From Serinibacter arcticus (GTDB lineage Bacteria; Actinomycetota; Actinomycetes; Actinomycetales; Beutenbergiaceae), in contig NZ_RHPJ01000002.1 in the NCBI RefSeq assembly GCF_004786095.1, positions 744,001 to 808,000 on the forward strand: DNA of 64,000 bases, in the 5' to 3' direction. The translations under genes and the position numbers were made by a program. Position 1 is the first letter of the stretch, and every line of letters begins with the position of its first letter. The notes beneath the pieces are model-generated. The model was not told where the DNA came from, made no database searches, and worked only from the letters and a program-made list of their open reading frames with translations. Below are positions 1 through 8,958 of the stretch, piece by piece.

Positions 1-51
1 CGCCGGCGTCCCACCCCAGCCGGGTCACGAACCCGGCCGACTGGAGGCTCC

Positions 52-1704
52 GTGACCGCGCGCAGCACCACCGCCCTGCGTGACGCCGTCGACCGTCTGG
101 TCGACGCCGGGACGGACGCCGGGCTGACGGCCGACGTCGTGCGCGAGGAGGCCTCCGTCCTGGCTGCCGCCGTCACCGAGTCGGGTGGCGGTTCCGCGGC
201 CGCGGACTGGCTCCGCGCGTTCGAGCGCGAGCGCACCACCGAGTTCTTCGCCGCCGCGGCGGCCGGACGACGGTGGCGCACGGCGCCGACCGACACGCTC
301 GTCGCGCTGCGGCTCGTGGGGTCGGGGAAGATCGAGCAGCAGCGCTCGAGGGCCTACGCCGACGCGCTCGCGGAGGTCGCCGCGGCGGCCGCCGTCGAGC
401 TGGGGACGCCGACCTCGCTCGTGGCGCAGGCCGCGTACGAGGTGGCAGCGGCCCAGCGCGGGGCACCCGTCGCGCCGAGCCTCCCGGCGGCGGCCGCCGG
501 CGCTGCCTCGGGCCCGGTGGGGTCGGGGCAGTCTGACCCGTCGCCGCTGGACCTCCGCGGGCTGCTTCCCCAGCCCAGCCTGAACCGGGGCCTGGACGGG
601 CTGCCCGCCGTCGGGGAGATCCTCGACGCGCTGCGCGGCGGCGCGCCCGTGCCCGGGACTCCCGCCGCGGGAGCCCCCGCCGCCGGGACCCCTGCTGCTG
701 CGGGTGCCGCGGCCGGCGACGCCGAGACCGCCACTGCCGTCGAGGCCGAGGCAGAGGAGGCGGATGAGCTCCCCACTCTCGCGGAGCTGATGACCACGCT
801 CGACGACCTCGTCGGGCTCGACCGGGCGAAGTCGCAGGTCAAGCGTCAGGTCGAGATGCTGCGCATCGAGAAGCTGCGGACCGAGGCGGGGCTGACGCGC
901 CCGACGATGACGCGTCACCTGGTGTTCGTCGGCAACCCCGGAACCGGCAAGACCACGGTCGCGCGCCTCGTGTCCGGCATCTACCGCGCACTCGGCCTGC
1001 TCACCAAGGGGCACCTCGTGGAGGTCGACCGCTCCGAGCTCGTGGCCGGCTACCTCGGCCAGACCGCGGCCAGGACGTCGGAGGTCGTGGCCTCCGCGCT
1101 CGGCGGCGTGCTGTTCATCGACGAGGCGTACTCGCTCTCCCAGGGGGTCAACGGTCCGGACGCCTACGGCGCCGAGGCCGTGAACACGCTGGTCAAGGAC
1201 ATGGAGGACCACCGCGACGACCTCGTCGTGATCGTGGCCGGCTATCCCGGACCGATGAAGGACTTCATCGAGACCAACCCCGGCCTCGAGTCGCGCTTCT
1301 CCACGACGATCTCGTTCGAGGACTACACCGACGCCGAGCTGCGCGCGATCTTCACGTTGATGGCCGACGGCGCCGACTTCGCCCCGACGCCCGAGTGCCT
1401 CGATCGGGTCGAGGAGATCACGAGCGTGCAGCCGCGCCACTCCGGCTTCGGCAACGGCCGCTACGTCCGCAACCTGCTGGACGCCGCCATCGCGCGGCAC
1501 GCGTGGCGCCTGCGCGACGTCGAGGCCCCCACGATCGAGGAGCTGCGCGAGCTGCTGCCGCAGGACCTCGTGGATCCGAGCGGGCAGGACATCGACGACA
1601 CGCTCGCGCTGCTCGCGCCGGACGGGGAGGACGACGCCGTCACCGAGGTCCCCGACGATCCAGAACCCGACCCCGCCGCGACCACCGAGGAGTCGTCCCG
1701 ATGA
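52..1704 (+). CDS. AAA+ ATPase, CbxX/SpoVK type
   Basis: ATP-driven remodelling ATPase of the CbxX/CfqX (SpoVK, EccA C-terminal) group, 550 residues. Residues 1 to about 200 are helical, then an Ala/Pro/Gly linker (about 200-240). The ATPase module has Walker A GNPGTGKTT at 294-302 and Walker B LFIDEA near 354-359, and the tail is acidic. The GTG start at 52 follows GGAGG (43-47). The stop overlaps the next start (ATGA), so it is the first visible gene of a coupled eight-gene run ending with an FHA protein. CbxX-type ATPases remodel or disassemble protein complexes; that this one serves the PknG pathway is inferred from position only. No other ESX secretion gene lies in the window, so an EccA role is not supported. 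The family call is firm and the role open. Confidence 0.85.
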   Translation: MTARSTTALRDAVDRLVDAGTDAGLTADVVREEASVLAAAVTESGGGSAAADWLRAFERERTTEFFAAAAAGRRWRTAPTDTLVALRLVGSGKIEQQRSRAYADALAEVAAAAAVELGTPTSLVAQAAYEVAAAQRGAPVAPSLPAAAAGAASGPVGSGQSDPSPLDLRGLLPQPSLNRGLDGLPAVGEILDALRGGAPVPGTPAAGAPAAGTPAAAGAAAGDAETATAVEAEAEEADELPTLAELMTTLDDLVGLDRAKSQVKRQVEMLRIEKLRTEAGLTRPTMTRHLVFVGNPGTGKTTVARLVSGIYRALGLLTKGHLVEVDRSELVAGYLGQTAARTSEVVASALGGVLFIDEAYSLSQGVNGPDAYGAEAVNTLVKDMEDHRDDLVVIVAGYPGPMKDFIETNPGLESRFSTTISFEDYTDAELRAIFTLMADGADFAPTPECLDRVEEITSVQPRHSGFGNGRYVRNLLDAAIARHAWRLRDVEAPTIEELRELLPQDLVDPSGQDIDDTLALLAPDGEDDAVTEVPDDPEPDPAATTEESSR

Positions 1705-3062
1705 GCTCGACCCCCACGGCCGGCGGCCGCACCGTCACCGTCCCGCGGCGCCCCGGCTCCGTCCCGCCCGCGCCGAACCCGGCCCCCGGTGGCGCCCGCA
1801 CCCCGGCCGCGCAGCCGTCGCCCGCGACCCGTCCGGGCCGCGCCGGCCTGCGCGCGCGCATGCGCCGCACGCCCGGCCGGCTCCGGATCGCGATCGTCCT
1901 GGCCGTGCTCGCCTCGCTCCTCGTCTCGCTGGCGGGCGTGCTCGTCGCGACGCTCACGACGGCGACGTCCTCCGGCGTCGTCGACCGCGTCTCCTCGATC
2001 CTCGAGCTGCAGAGCGCGCGGGCCGACCTGGTCGCGGCCAACGGCACCGCGAGCAACGCGTTCCTCGTCGGCGGGCTCGAGCCCACGTCGCAGCGCGAGG
2101 CCTACGACGCCTACCTGGCCGACGGCGCCACGCGCCTGGCCGCGCTGGCGGACTCCTCCGTCGACCCTGACAACACGCTCGGTCCGGCCCTCGCCTCGCT
2201 GACCACCTACGCGGGTCTCGTCGAGCAGGCGCGTGCCAACAACCGGCAGGGTTTCCCGGTCGGCGCGGCCTACCTCGACACCGCCTCAGCGCTGCTGGCC
2301 GAGCAGATCCTGCCGCCCATCGACGCCGCGATCATCGCCAACGCCGAGTCGACCGCGACCGACCTCAACTCCCGCGCGGGGACGGCGGGGCTGCTGTGGA
2401 TCGTCGTCGCCGGCGCCGCGGTCCTCGTCGGCATCCAGATCTGGCTCGCGCGGAAGACCCGTCGAACGATCAACCCCGCGATCCTCGTGGGCACGGCGCT
2501 CGCGCTGGTGGCGTGGCTCGCGTGCGTGCTCGCGGTCAACACCAGCAACGAGGCGGTGACCGAGACGCGCGAGGGTCCCTACGCCCAGACCCTCGCGGTC
2601 TCGCAGGCCCTCTCGCTCGCGGGGGAGGCCCGGACGGCCGAGTCCTTCGGTCTCATCCAGCGCGGATCGGGCGCGGCGCAGGAGGAGACGTTCGACGAGC
2701 GGATCGCGCAGGCGCAGGCGCAGTACGACCGTCCGACCGTGCGAGGCGCCTCGAGCGCGAGCGACCTGGAGTCCTGGGTCGGCGGGCACGACCTCGTGCG
2801 CGAGCTCGACGACCAGGGTGACTGGGACGGCGCCGTCGCCCTGGCCACGAGCACCGAGCCCGGCGACCCGACCGCGCTGTACGTCACGTTCGTCGAGACC
2901 GCGACGGCGGAGGTCGAGCAGAGCTCGGCGCAGGCGCGCGACGGGTTCCGCTCGGCGGGCACCGGCGTCGTCGTGGCGGGCTGGGCCCTGGTGGCCGCCG
3001 GACTCGTGTGCGCCGTGCTCTCCTGGCGAGGTATCAACAAGCGACTCGAGGAGTACCGGTGA
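1701..3062 (+). CDS. glnX: GlnX-like four-helix membrane sensor
   Basis: Predicted membrane protein of 453 residues starting at the ATG that overlaps the ATPase stop. A Pro-rich cytoplasmic N-terminus (1-60) is followed by TM1 (about 62-86), an external domain of about 140 residues, TM2 (about 229-251) and TM3 (about 259-280) separated by a short basic loop (ARKTRR), a second external domain of about 140 residues, and TM4 (about 421-444) with a short basic tail. This twin-loop layout and its place directly before a GlnH lipoprotein and PknG match mycobacterial GlnX (Rv0412c type), which passes the GlnH amino-acid signal to PknG. No kinase or HAMP motif was recognised. The name rests on topology and gene order more than on sequence identity. 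Confidence 0.72.
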   Translation: MSSTPTAGGRTVTVPRRPGSVPPAPNPAPGGARTPAAQPSPATRPGRAGLRARMRRTPGRLRIAIVLAVLASLLVSLAGVLVATLTTATSSGVVDRVSSILELQSARADLVAANGTASNAFLVGGLEPTSQREAYDAYLADGATRLAALADSSVDPDNTLGPALASLTTYAGLVEQARANNRQGFPVGAAYLDTASALLAEQILPPIDAAIIANAESTATDLNSRAGTAGLLWIVVAGAAVLVGIQIWLARKTRRTINPAILVGTALALVAWLACVLAVNTSNEAVTETREGPYAQTLAVSQALSLAGEARTAESFGLIQRGSGAAQEETFDERIAQAQAQYDRPTVRGASSASDLESWVGGHDLVRELDDQGDWDGAVALATSTEPGDPTALYVTFVETATAEVEQSSAQARDGFRSAGTGVVVAGWALVAAGLVCAVLSWRGINKRLEEYR

Positions 3063-4045
3063 CCGCGAACGTCTCGAGCAGGACCCGGGCCAGGACCGCC
3101 GTCGCGGCAGTGCTGGCCGCCGTCACCCTCGCCGCGTGCGGCGGTCCGAGCGGGCTGGACGACCTCGGGCGCGAGAGCGCCGCCGTCGAGACGGAGACGG
3201 ACGCGCCCGCCACGAGCGCGCCGCCCGCGCAGGCCACGTGCGAGGACGCCACGACGTCGTACGACCCGCTCGAGGTGCTGCCCGAGCCGGGCCAGTTCCC
3301 GGCCGGGAGCACGATGGCCGAGATCTACGAGCGCGGGTCCCTGATCGCCGGGATCTCCGCGGACACGCTGCTGATGGGCTCGCGCAACCCGCTGACCGGC
3401 GAGATCGAGGGCTTCGACGTCGACGTCCTGCGCGACGTGTCGACGGCGATCTTCGGCAGCCCGGACCGCATCCAGTTCCGCGTCATCACCTCCGGGCAGC
3501 GCGTCGGCGTGCTCGAGAACGGTGAGGTCGACGTCGTCGCCCGCACCTTCTCGATGACGTGCACGCGGTGGGAGACCATCGCGTTCTCCGCGGAGTACTA
3601 CGACGCCGGTCAGAAGGTCCTGGTCTCGGCGGAGTCGGCGGCCACCGGTCTGGACGACCTGTCCGGCCAGCGCGTGTGCGCACCGGAGGGCACCACCACG
3701 CTCACCCGGCTCGAGGAGTACCCGGTCGAGGTCGTTCCGGCCCGCACCCACACCGCGTGCCTCGCGCTCTTCCAGCAGTCGCAGGTCGAGGCGATCACGG
3801 GTGACGACACGATCCTCGCGGGATTCGCCGCGCAGGACCCGTACGCCAAGGTCGTCGGCGAGGCGATCAGCACGGAGCCGTACGGCCTCGGGCTGCAGGC
3901 CGACGACGTCGACCTGGTCCAGCTCGTCAACGCGGTCCTCGCGCAGCGCGTGGCCGACGGCCGCTGGCAGGCCTCCTACGACCGCTGGCTCGGTGTGCTC
4001 GGTGCGGACGCGGTGCCGCCGTCGCCCGAGTACGGGCGGTCCTAG
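3059..4045 (+). CDS. glnH: GlnH-like solute-binding lipoprotein (family 3)
   Basis: Extracytoplasmic substrate-binding lipoprotein of 328 residues. The GTG start overlaps the glnX stop (GTGA). The signal peptide ends in lipobox LAAC with the lipidated Cys at residue 27. An acidic Ser/Thr linker is followed by the family 3 binding fold: GxISADTLLMGSRNP, IEGFDVDVLRDVSTAIFG and a GEVDVVARTFSMT segment are typical of GlnH/GltI proteins that bind Asp, Glu or Gln. No ABC permease or ATPase is adjacent, so a sensory rather than transport role is likely, as for mycobacterial GlnH, which binds Asp/Glu and controls PknG. An earlier start at 3008 lies inside glnX and would block signal peptide recognition, so 3059 was chosen. 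Confidence 0.85.
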   Translation: MTANVSSRTRARTAVAAVLAAVTLAACGGPSGLDDLGRESAAVETETDAPATSAPPAQATCEDATTSYDPLEVLPEPGQFPAGSTMAEIYERGSLIAGISADTLLMGSRNPLTGEIEGFDVDVLRDVSTAIFGSPDRIQFRVITSGQRVGVLENGEVDVVARTFSMTCTRWETIAFSAEYYDAGQKVLVSAESAATGLDDLSGQRVCAPEGTTTLTRLEEYPVEVVPARTHTACLALFQQSQVEAITGDDTILAGFAAQDPYAKVVGEAISTEPYGLGLQADDVDLVQLVNAVLAQRVADGRWQASYDRWLGVLGADAVPPSPEYGRS

Positions 4046-5220
4046 TGGTGGCGACGGCCCAGGCCGCACCGGTCGCACCGGGGCGTCTCGGCGAGGCGAT
4101 CCCGGCCGAGGCGCTCCTGACGTACCAGTCCCACCTCGCGACGTGGCTGACCGAGCGCCGCGCCGAGCTCGGCCGGCTCGACACCGCGGCGCAGCGCGCC
4201 GCCAACGCGCAGACGTTCACGGGCGACGTCGTGCTCGCGATGAGCATGTGGCAGTCGGTCAGCACCGGCACCGAGCAGCTGCGCCAGCTCTGGGACTCCG
4301 GACGAGCCGACGCCGTCGCGCGCGAACGCATGTCCCGCGTGATCTGGGGGCGGCTGGACGGCGCGCAGGTGCCGGGTGTCGGCGCCGACCCGAGCACGCA
4401 GGTCTCGCTGGTCGAGGCCACGCGGCTGTGCGACGCGCTCATCTCGCAGCTGCGGGTGCGGCTGTCCTTCGACCCGAACCAGGCCGACACCGTGGCCCGG
4501 CTGCGGACCGTGCGCGCGAGCCTCGTCCGCAGCGGGGACATGCTGCGGCGCGAGAACCTCGGGCCCGCCGCCGACGGTTCGGGCGGTCCGGCCGCCGTCG
4601 ACGCACTCGTGACGCGGCTCGACCGGGTGACGGCCGACGCGGCCCGCGGCGCCGACGTCTCCGGACCGCTCGCCGAGCTCGAGAGCGCCTCGGCGCGGGC
4701 CGAGCGCGACTCGATCGTGGCCGCGGCCCGCCGCCACGAGCACGATCGCGACGCCTCGCGCGCGACGTCGCTCCTGGAACGGCTGGCCGCCAGGTCCGAC
4801 GTGCTGGCCGAGCTCGCCGCCCGCTGCCGCCGCGAGGTGCTCCACCCCCCGATCCTGGCCGTGCCGGACGTCTCCCGGCTCGGTGAGGTGCCGCAGGACC
4901 GCGAGGCCCTCGCCGCCTACCTGACGCGGCTCGAGCTCGTCGCGCGCGCGATGGACGCCGTCGAGGACGCCTACTCCACGCCGCTGCGCACGCGGGCGTC
5001 GCTGCGGTTCCGCCTCACCAGCGCGACCGACCGCGCGCGGCGCAACGGGCGCTCGGCGTCGGCGACGGTCGTCGCCGCGCAGCGCGAGACGGGCGACGCC
5101 GTCGAGACGACGCCGTGCGACGTCGCGCTCGCCGCCGACCTGGTCGACCTGTACGAGAGCCTGACGCAGGAGCTGCCGCACCGGCGCCGCGCGTCCGGCG
5201 CGACGAAGGGATCCTCGTGA
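4045..5220 (+). CDS. Uncharacterised helical protein of the PknG locus
   Basis: 391-residue protein with no family I recognise. It starts with GTG sharing one base with the glnH stop and ends in a GTGA overlap with pknG, so it is made with the signalling genes. There is no signal peptide or membrane segment, so it is probably cytosolic. It is rich in Ala, Arg, Leu and Glu in long amphipathic helices, including clusters such as ERLAARSDVLAELAARCRRE, which suggests a helical bundle or coiled-coil adaptor. The last 20 residues are basic and probably disordered. Its place between sensor and kinase makes it a candidate link between the GlnX cytoplasmic parts and PknG, but this is inference. Mycobacterial pknG loci, as I know them, lack an obvious counterpart. 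Confidence 0.8.
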   Translation: MVATAQAAPVAPGRLGEAIPAEALLTYQSHLATWLTERRAELGRLDTAAQRAANAQTFTGDVVLAMSMWQSVSTGTEQLRQLWDSGRADAVARERMSRVIWGRLDGAQVPGVGADPSTQVSLVEATRLCDALISQLRVRLSFDPNQADTVARLRTVRASLVRSGDMLRRENLGPAADGSGGPAAVDALVTRLDRVTADAARGADVSGPLAELESASARAERDSIVAAARRHEHDRDASRATSLLERLAARSDVLAELAARCRREVLHPPILAVPDVSRLGEVPQDREALAAYLTRLELVARAMDAVEDAYSTPLRTRASLRFRLTSATDRARRNGRSASATVVAAQRETGDAVETTPCDVALAADLVDLYESLTQELPHRRRASGATKGSS

Positions 5221-7508
5221 GCACCACGACCTGCACGCAGCCGGGCTGCACCGGCCAGATCGAGGACGGCTACTGCAACGTGTGCGGGTCGCCCGCCGGG
5301 GCCGCACCGCTGCCCGCGGGCGTGGCGACGGCGCCCGCCCCCGCCGGCGGGGGACCCCGGTTCGCGCAGGGGACCGGGCTGGCGCCCAACCCCGCGTCAC
5401 CCCCCGCCCACCTGTCCCCGGCCTCGAGCCGCGTCTCCACCCGCACCTCGTCCTCGCGCCTGGAGACGGCGGCCATCGGGTCGGCGCGCGGATCGCGCAC
5501 GCAGCGCCGCACCGGCACGTCCTCCACCCGGCTGCGGGGCCACCGCATCGGGGCGGGCCTCACGGTGGTCCCGCCGACCCCGGTCGCCGACCCGCTGCAG
5601 GCGATCATGGCGACGCCGCAGCTCGCCGAGTCCAAGCGGTTCTGCCCCTCGTGCGGGGCGGCCGTCGGGCGCACGCGTGACGGCGTCGTCGGCCGTACCC
5701 AGGGGTTCTGCCCCGCGTGCGGGAGCCAGTTCAACTTCGACCCGACGCTCGGACCGGGCGACGTCGTCGGCGGTCAGTACGAGGTCGTCGGGGCGCTCGC
5801 GCACGGCGGTCTCGGGTGGATCTACCTCGCGCGCGACCAGAACGTCTCCGGCCGGTGGGTGGTCCTGAAGGGGCTGCTGAACTCCGGTGACAAGGACGCC
5901 TACGAGGCCGCGATCGCCGAGCGGGAGTTCCTCGCCGAGGTGGAGCACCCGCTGATCGTCGAGATCTACAACTTCGCGCTGCACGAGGGCGCCGGCTACA
6001 CCGTCATGGAGTACGTCGGCGGGAAGTCGCTCAAGGAGATCCTCACCGATCGGCGAGCGGCGAACAGCGGCGTCGTCGACCCGCTGCCGGTGGACCAGGC
6101 GCTCGCGTACGTGCTGGAGATCCTGCCCGCGTTCTCCTACCTGCACGACCACAACCTGCTCTACTGCGACTTCAAGCCCGACAACATGATCCAGCAGGGC
6201 GAGAGCCTCAAGCTGATCGACCTCGGCGGGGTCCGCCGCATCAACGACGACGCCTCCGCGATCTTCGGGACCGTCGGCTACCAGGCGCCCGAGGTGCCGA
6301 CCGAGGGTCCGAGCATCGCGTCGGACATCTACACGATCGGGCGCACGCTCGTCACGATGGTGCTCGACTTCCGGGGCAACACCTCCACCTACGTGGCGGC
6401 GCTGCCGCCCGTGGGCGACACCCCGGTGTTCCAGGAGTACGACTCCTTCTACCGTCTCGTGGTCAAGGCGTGCGCCCCCGACCCCGCCGACCGGTTCGCC
6501 AGCGTCGACGAGATGCGCACCCAGATCCTCGGCGTGCTGCGCGAGGTCGTGGCCACCAACCGGGGTCCGGGCAGCCCCGCGCTGCACTCCTCCGCCTCGG
6601 CGCACTTCGAGGCCCCGATGGCCGACTCCACGGGTGCCCCGCTCGGGTGGGACGAGCTGCCGACGCTCAAGGTCGACCCGTCCGACCCGATGGCCAACTG
6701 GCTCGCGGGCATCAACGACCCCGTCGGTCGGCTCAACGCGCTGCAGGGCGCCGCGCAGGACACGGTCGAGGTGCGGCTGGCCCGCATCCACGCCGCCATC
6801 GCGGCCGGGCGGTTCGAGCTGGCGCAGGAGGGGATCACGGCCCTGCTCAACGCCGACGCGTGGGAGTGGCGGGCCGTCTGGCTCGCCGGTCTGCGCGAGT
6901 TGGCGATGGGCGACGTCGTCGCCGCGCGGGCGAGCTTCAACGCCGTCTACGGACAGGTGCCGGGTGAGCTCGCGCCCAAGCTGGCGCTCGCGACCACGTG
7001 CGAGCTGTCGGGCGAGCTCGACGTCGCCGAGCAGATGTACGTGGTGTGCGCGCGCTCCGACGCGAACTACACCGCGCCGTCCGCGTTCGGTCTCGCCCGC
7101 ATCCGCGCCCAGCGTTCCGACGCCGAGGGCACGCTGCACGCCCTCGCGCTCGTCGCGCCCACCCGCGCGTCCTACCCCGTGGCGCGCGTGCGCCGCGCGG
7201 GCGTGCTGGTCAACACCTCGACCACGCTGACCGGTCTCGACGACGCCCTGACCAGCATCAAGGGCGTGCCCGTCGAGCCCTCGCTCCGCAGCGACCTGGA
7301 GATCGCCGTCTACACCGCTGCGCTCACGCAGGTGCTCAAGAACGCTCGCGTGAGCGGGTCGGTCGGCGGCGTGGTCGCCAAGGAGCAGCCGCTGCGGCTC
7401 GCGCTCGAGGCCGCCTACCGGACCCGGGCCAGGCTCGCCCGTGGCGAGGACGAGCGGATCGACCTCGTCGACCGCGCCAACGCCGTACGACCGAGGACGA
7501 CGACATGA
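5217..7508 (+). CDS. pknG: Serine/threonine protein kinase PknG
   Basis: Soluble Ser/Thr kinase of 763 residues, close to the usual PknG length of about 750. Order: a short zinc module with Cys 6, 11, 20 and 23; a disordered Ser/Thr/Arg segment (35-130); the PknG rubredoxin-like pair CPSCG (143-147) and CPACG (165-169); the kinase domain (about 186-450) with the PknG-type P-loop AHGGLGWIY, Lys218 in VVLKGL, catalytic Asp318 in YCDFKPDN and DLGG in place of DFG; and a TPR-like helical C-terminus. In actinobacteria PknG phosphorylates FHA proteins (GarA/OdhI) that control 2-oxoglutarate use. Here the likely partners are the phosphatase and FHA protein just downstream. The start at 5217 (GTG) overlaps the previous stop; the longer frame from 5115 is shadow. 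Confidence 0.95.
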   Translation: MSTTTCTQPGCTGQIEDGYCNVCGSPAGAAPLPAGVATAPAPAGGGPRFAQGTGLAPNPASPPAHLSPASSRVSTRTSSSRLETAAIGSARGSRTQRRTGTSSTRLRGHRIGAGLTVVPPTPVADPLQAIMATPQLAESKRFCPSCGAAVGRTRDGVVGRTQGFCPACGSQFNFDPTLGPGDVVGGQYEVVGALAHGGLGWIYLARDQNVSGRWVVLKGLLNSGDKDAYEAAIAEREFLAEVEHPLIVEIYNFALHEGAGYTVMEYVGGKSLKEILTDRRAANSGVVDPLPVDQALAYVLEILPAFSYLHDHNLLYCDFKPDNMIQQGESLKLIDLGGVRRINDDASAIFGTVGYQAPEVPTEGPSIASDIYTIGRTLVTMVLDFRGNTSTYVAALPPVGDTPVFQEYDSFYRLVVKACAPDPADRFASVDEMRTQILGVLREVVATNRGPGSPALHSSASAHFEAPMADSTGAPLGWDELPTLKVDPSDPMANWLAGINDPVGRLNALQGAAQDTVEVRLARIHAAIAAGRFELAQEGITALLNADAWEWRAVWLAGLRELAMGDVVAARASFNAVYGQVPGELAPKLALATTCELSGELDVAEQMYVVCARSDANYTAPSAFGLARIRAQRSDAEGTLHALALVAPTRASYPVARVRRAGVLVNTSTTLTGLDDALTSIKGVPVEPSLRSDLEIAVYTAALTQVLKNARVSGSVGGVVAKEQPLRLALEAAYRTRARLARGEDERIDLVDRANAVRPRTTT

Positions 7509-8920
7509 CCGGTTCCGAGACCAGCCCCGAGACCGACCCCGCGAGCGGCTCCCCGACGGGCTCCCCGAAGCTCACGTGTCCCGCGTGCGGGCACCACGTC
7601 GACGCGGCGGCGCGGTTCTGCGAGTCGTGCGGGATGGAGTTCCGTCCGGCCGCTTCCGAGCCCGTCTCACCGGCCGAACCTGTCGCACCGGGCGAGCCTG
7701 TGGCGCCGCCCGCACCCGTCGCGCCGGTCGAGCCCGTCGCAGCACCCGAGCCGGCCGCTCCCGCGGCGCCCACCGTCGCGACCACCCCCTCCTGGGGTGC
7801 GCACATGGACCCGTTCGAGCCGCTCCGCCCGCCGGACGACGAGGACGGCACGCTTCTCGCACCGGCCGTGCTGGTGACCGACTTCGAGCCCGGGGTGGGC
7901 GCCGAGGTGGCGGCTCCCTCGGCCGTCGCCCCGTCGGATCCGGCCACCGCTCCGACCGGGCTGCCCGCCCAGCCGCTCGCATCCCCGGAGGCGCCGACGG
8001 CGCCCATCGGCCAGGAGCGTCCGTGCGCGCGCTGCGGCGGGTCGATCGCGCGCGACGGCTACTGCGAGCTGTGCGGCGAGCCCGCCGCGTCCGAGCGCGA
8101 CCACTACCGCGAGTCGCCCGCCGCGTGGGTGGGCGGGACGTGCGACCGCGGCGTCGTGCACACCAAGAACGAGGACGCGATGTCGCTCGGCGTGCTCGAC
8201 CCCGAGGGCGACGTCGCGGTCATCGTCGTGTGCGACGGCGTCTCCTCGGCCCCCGACTCCGACGTCGCCTCGCTGGCCGCGGCGCGCGCCGCGTCGACCG
8301 TCATCCTCGACGGCATCCGCAACGCGGCCGCCCCCAGCGCCGAGCAGATCCGCGAGCTGTCGGGCCTGCTGGGGCGGGCCGCCGTCGTGGGCAACGAGGC
8401 CGTCGTGGCCACGACGCCGGCGGACCGGACGGAGCAGGAGAACCCGCCGTCGTGCACCTTCGTGGCCGCCGCGATCGACGGGCCGCTGGTCGTGACGGCG
8501 TGGCTCGGGGACTCGCGCGCCTACTGGCTGCCCGACGACGGCGCCCCCCGCCAGCTCTCGGTCGACCACTCCTGGGCGCAGGAGGCGATCGAGCAGGGCA
8601 TGCCCCGCTTCGAGGCCGAGCGCGCGCGCCACGCGCACGCCATCACGCGCTGGCTCGGCGCGGACGCCCCCGACCTGACGGTCCGGAGCGACGCGATGGT
8701 CGCGCACGGCGCCGGCTGGGTGCTGGTGTGCTCGGACGGGCTGTGGAACTACTGCTCCCCGGCCGCGGACCTCGCGAGCCTGCTGCGCACGGTGGTGGCC
8801 GACGTCGGGACGGACCCGACGGCCATCTCGGCCGAGCTCGTCACCTGGGCCAACGCCCAGGGTGGCCGCGACAACATCACCGTCGCCCTCGCCCGGCTCG
8901 ACCCGGTGCGGCACGGCTAA
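7505..8920 (+). CDS. PP2C-family Ser/Thr phosphatase with two zinc ribbons
   Basis: Metal-dependent protein phosphatase of 471 residues, ATGA-coupled to pknG. It has zinc-ribbon Cys pairs at 25/28 and 39/42, a long Pro/Ala linker, a second ribbon at 174/177 and 187/190, then the PP2C domain from about 205. PP2C motifs seen: RGVVHTKNEDA (metal Asp and Asn-Glu-Asp), VVCDGVSS in place of the usual DGMGG, AWLGDSRAYW, CSDGLWN, and GGRDNITV at the C-terminus. The metal aspartates are therefore present. The likely job is to reverse PknG phosphorylation, either on PknG itself or on the FHA protein. The second ribbon (DGYCELCGEPA) closely resembles the first module of PknG (DGYCNVCGSPA), which suggests a shared docking surface. 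Cytosolic, with no membrane segment. Confidence 0.92.
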   Translation: MTGSETSPETDPASGSPTGSPKLTCPACGHHVDAAARFCESCGMEFRPAASEPVSPAEPVAPGEPVAPPAPVAPVEPVAAPEPAAPAAPTVATTPSWGAHMDPFEPLRPPDDEDGTLLAPAVLVTDFEPGVGAEVAAPSAVAPSDPATAPTGLPAQPLASPEAPTAPIGQERPCARCGGSIARDGYCELCGEPAASERDHYRESPAAWVGGTCDRGVVHTKNEDAMSLGVLDPEGDVAVIVVCDGVSSAPDSDVASLAAARAASTVILDGIRNAAAPSAEQIRELSGLLGRAAVVGNEAVVATTPADRTEQENPPSCTFVAAAIDGPLVVTAWLGDSRAYWLPDDGAPRQLSVDHSWAQEAIEQGMPRFEAERARHAHAITRWLGADAPDLTVRSDAMVAHGAGWVLVCSDGLWNYCSPAADLASLLRTVVADVGTDPTAISAELVTWANAQGGRDNITVALARLDPVRHG

Positions 8921-8958
8921 CCTAGAACTTGCTCGTCAATCAGATCTCGGAGGGTTTC

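Noticed and set aside
52-1704. Type VII secretion ATPase EccA
   Set aside because: The ATPase domain fits EccA as well as CbxX/SpoVK, but no EccB-E, mycosin or WXG100 gene is in the window and the neighbours are signalling genes.
8929-8958. TTG start for the VWA gene
   Set aside because: Frame-compatible, and a TAACCT lies upstream, but GGAGGG just before the GTG at 8959 is a clear ribosome site and the extra ten residues look random.
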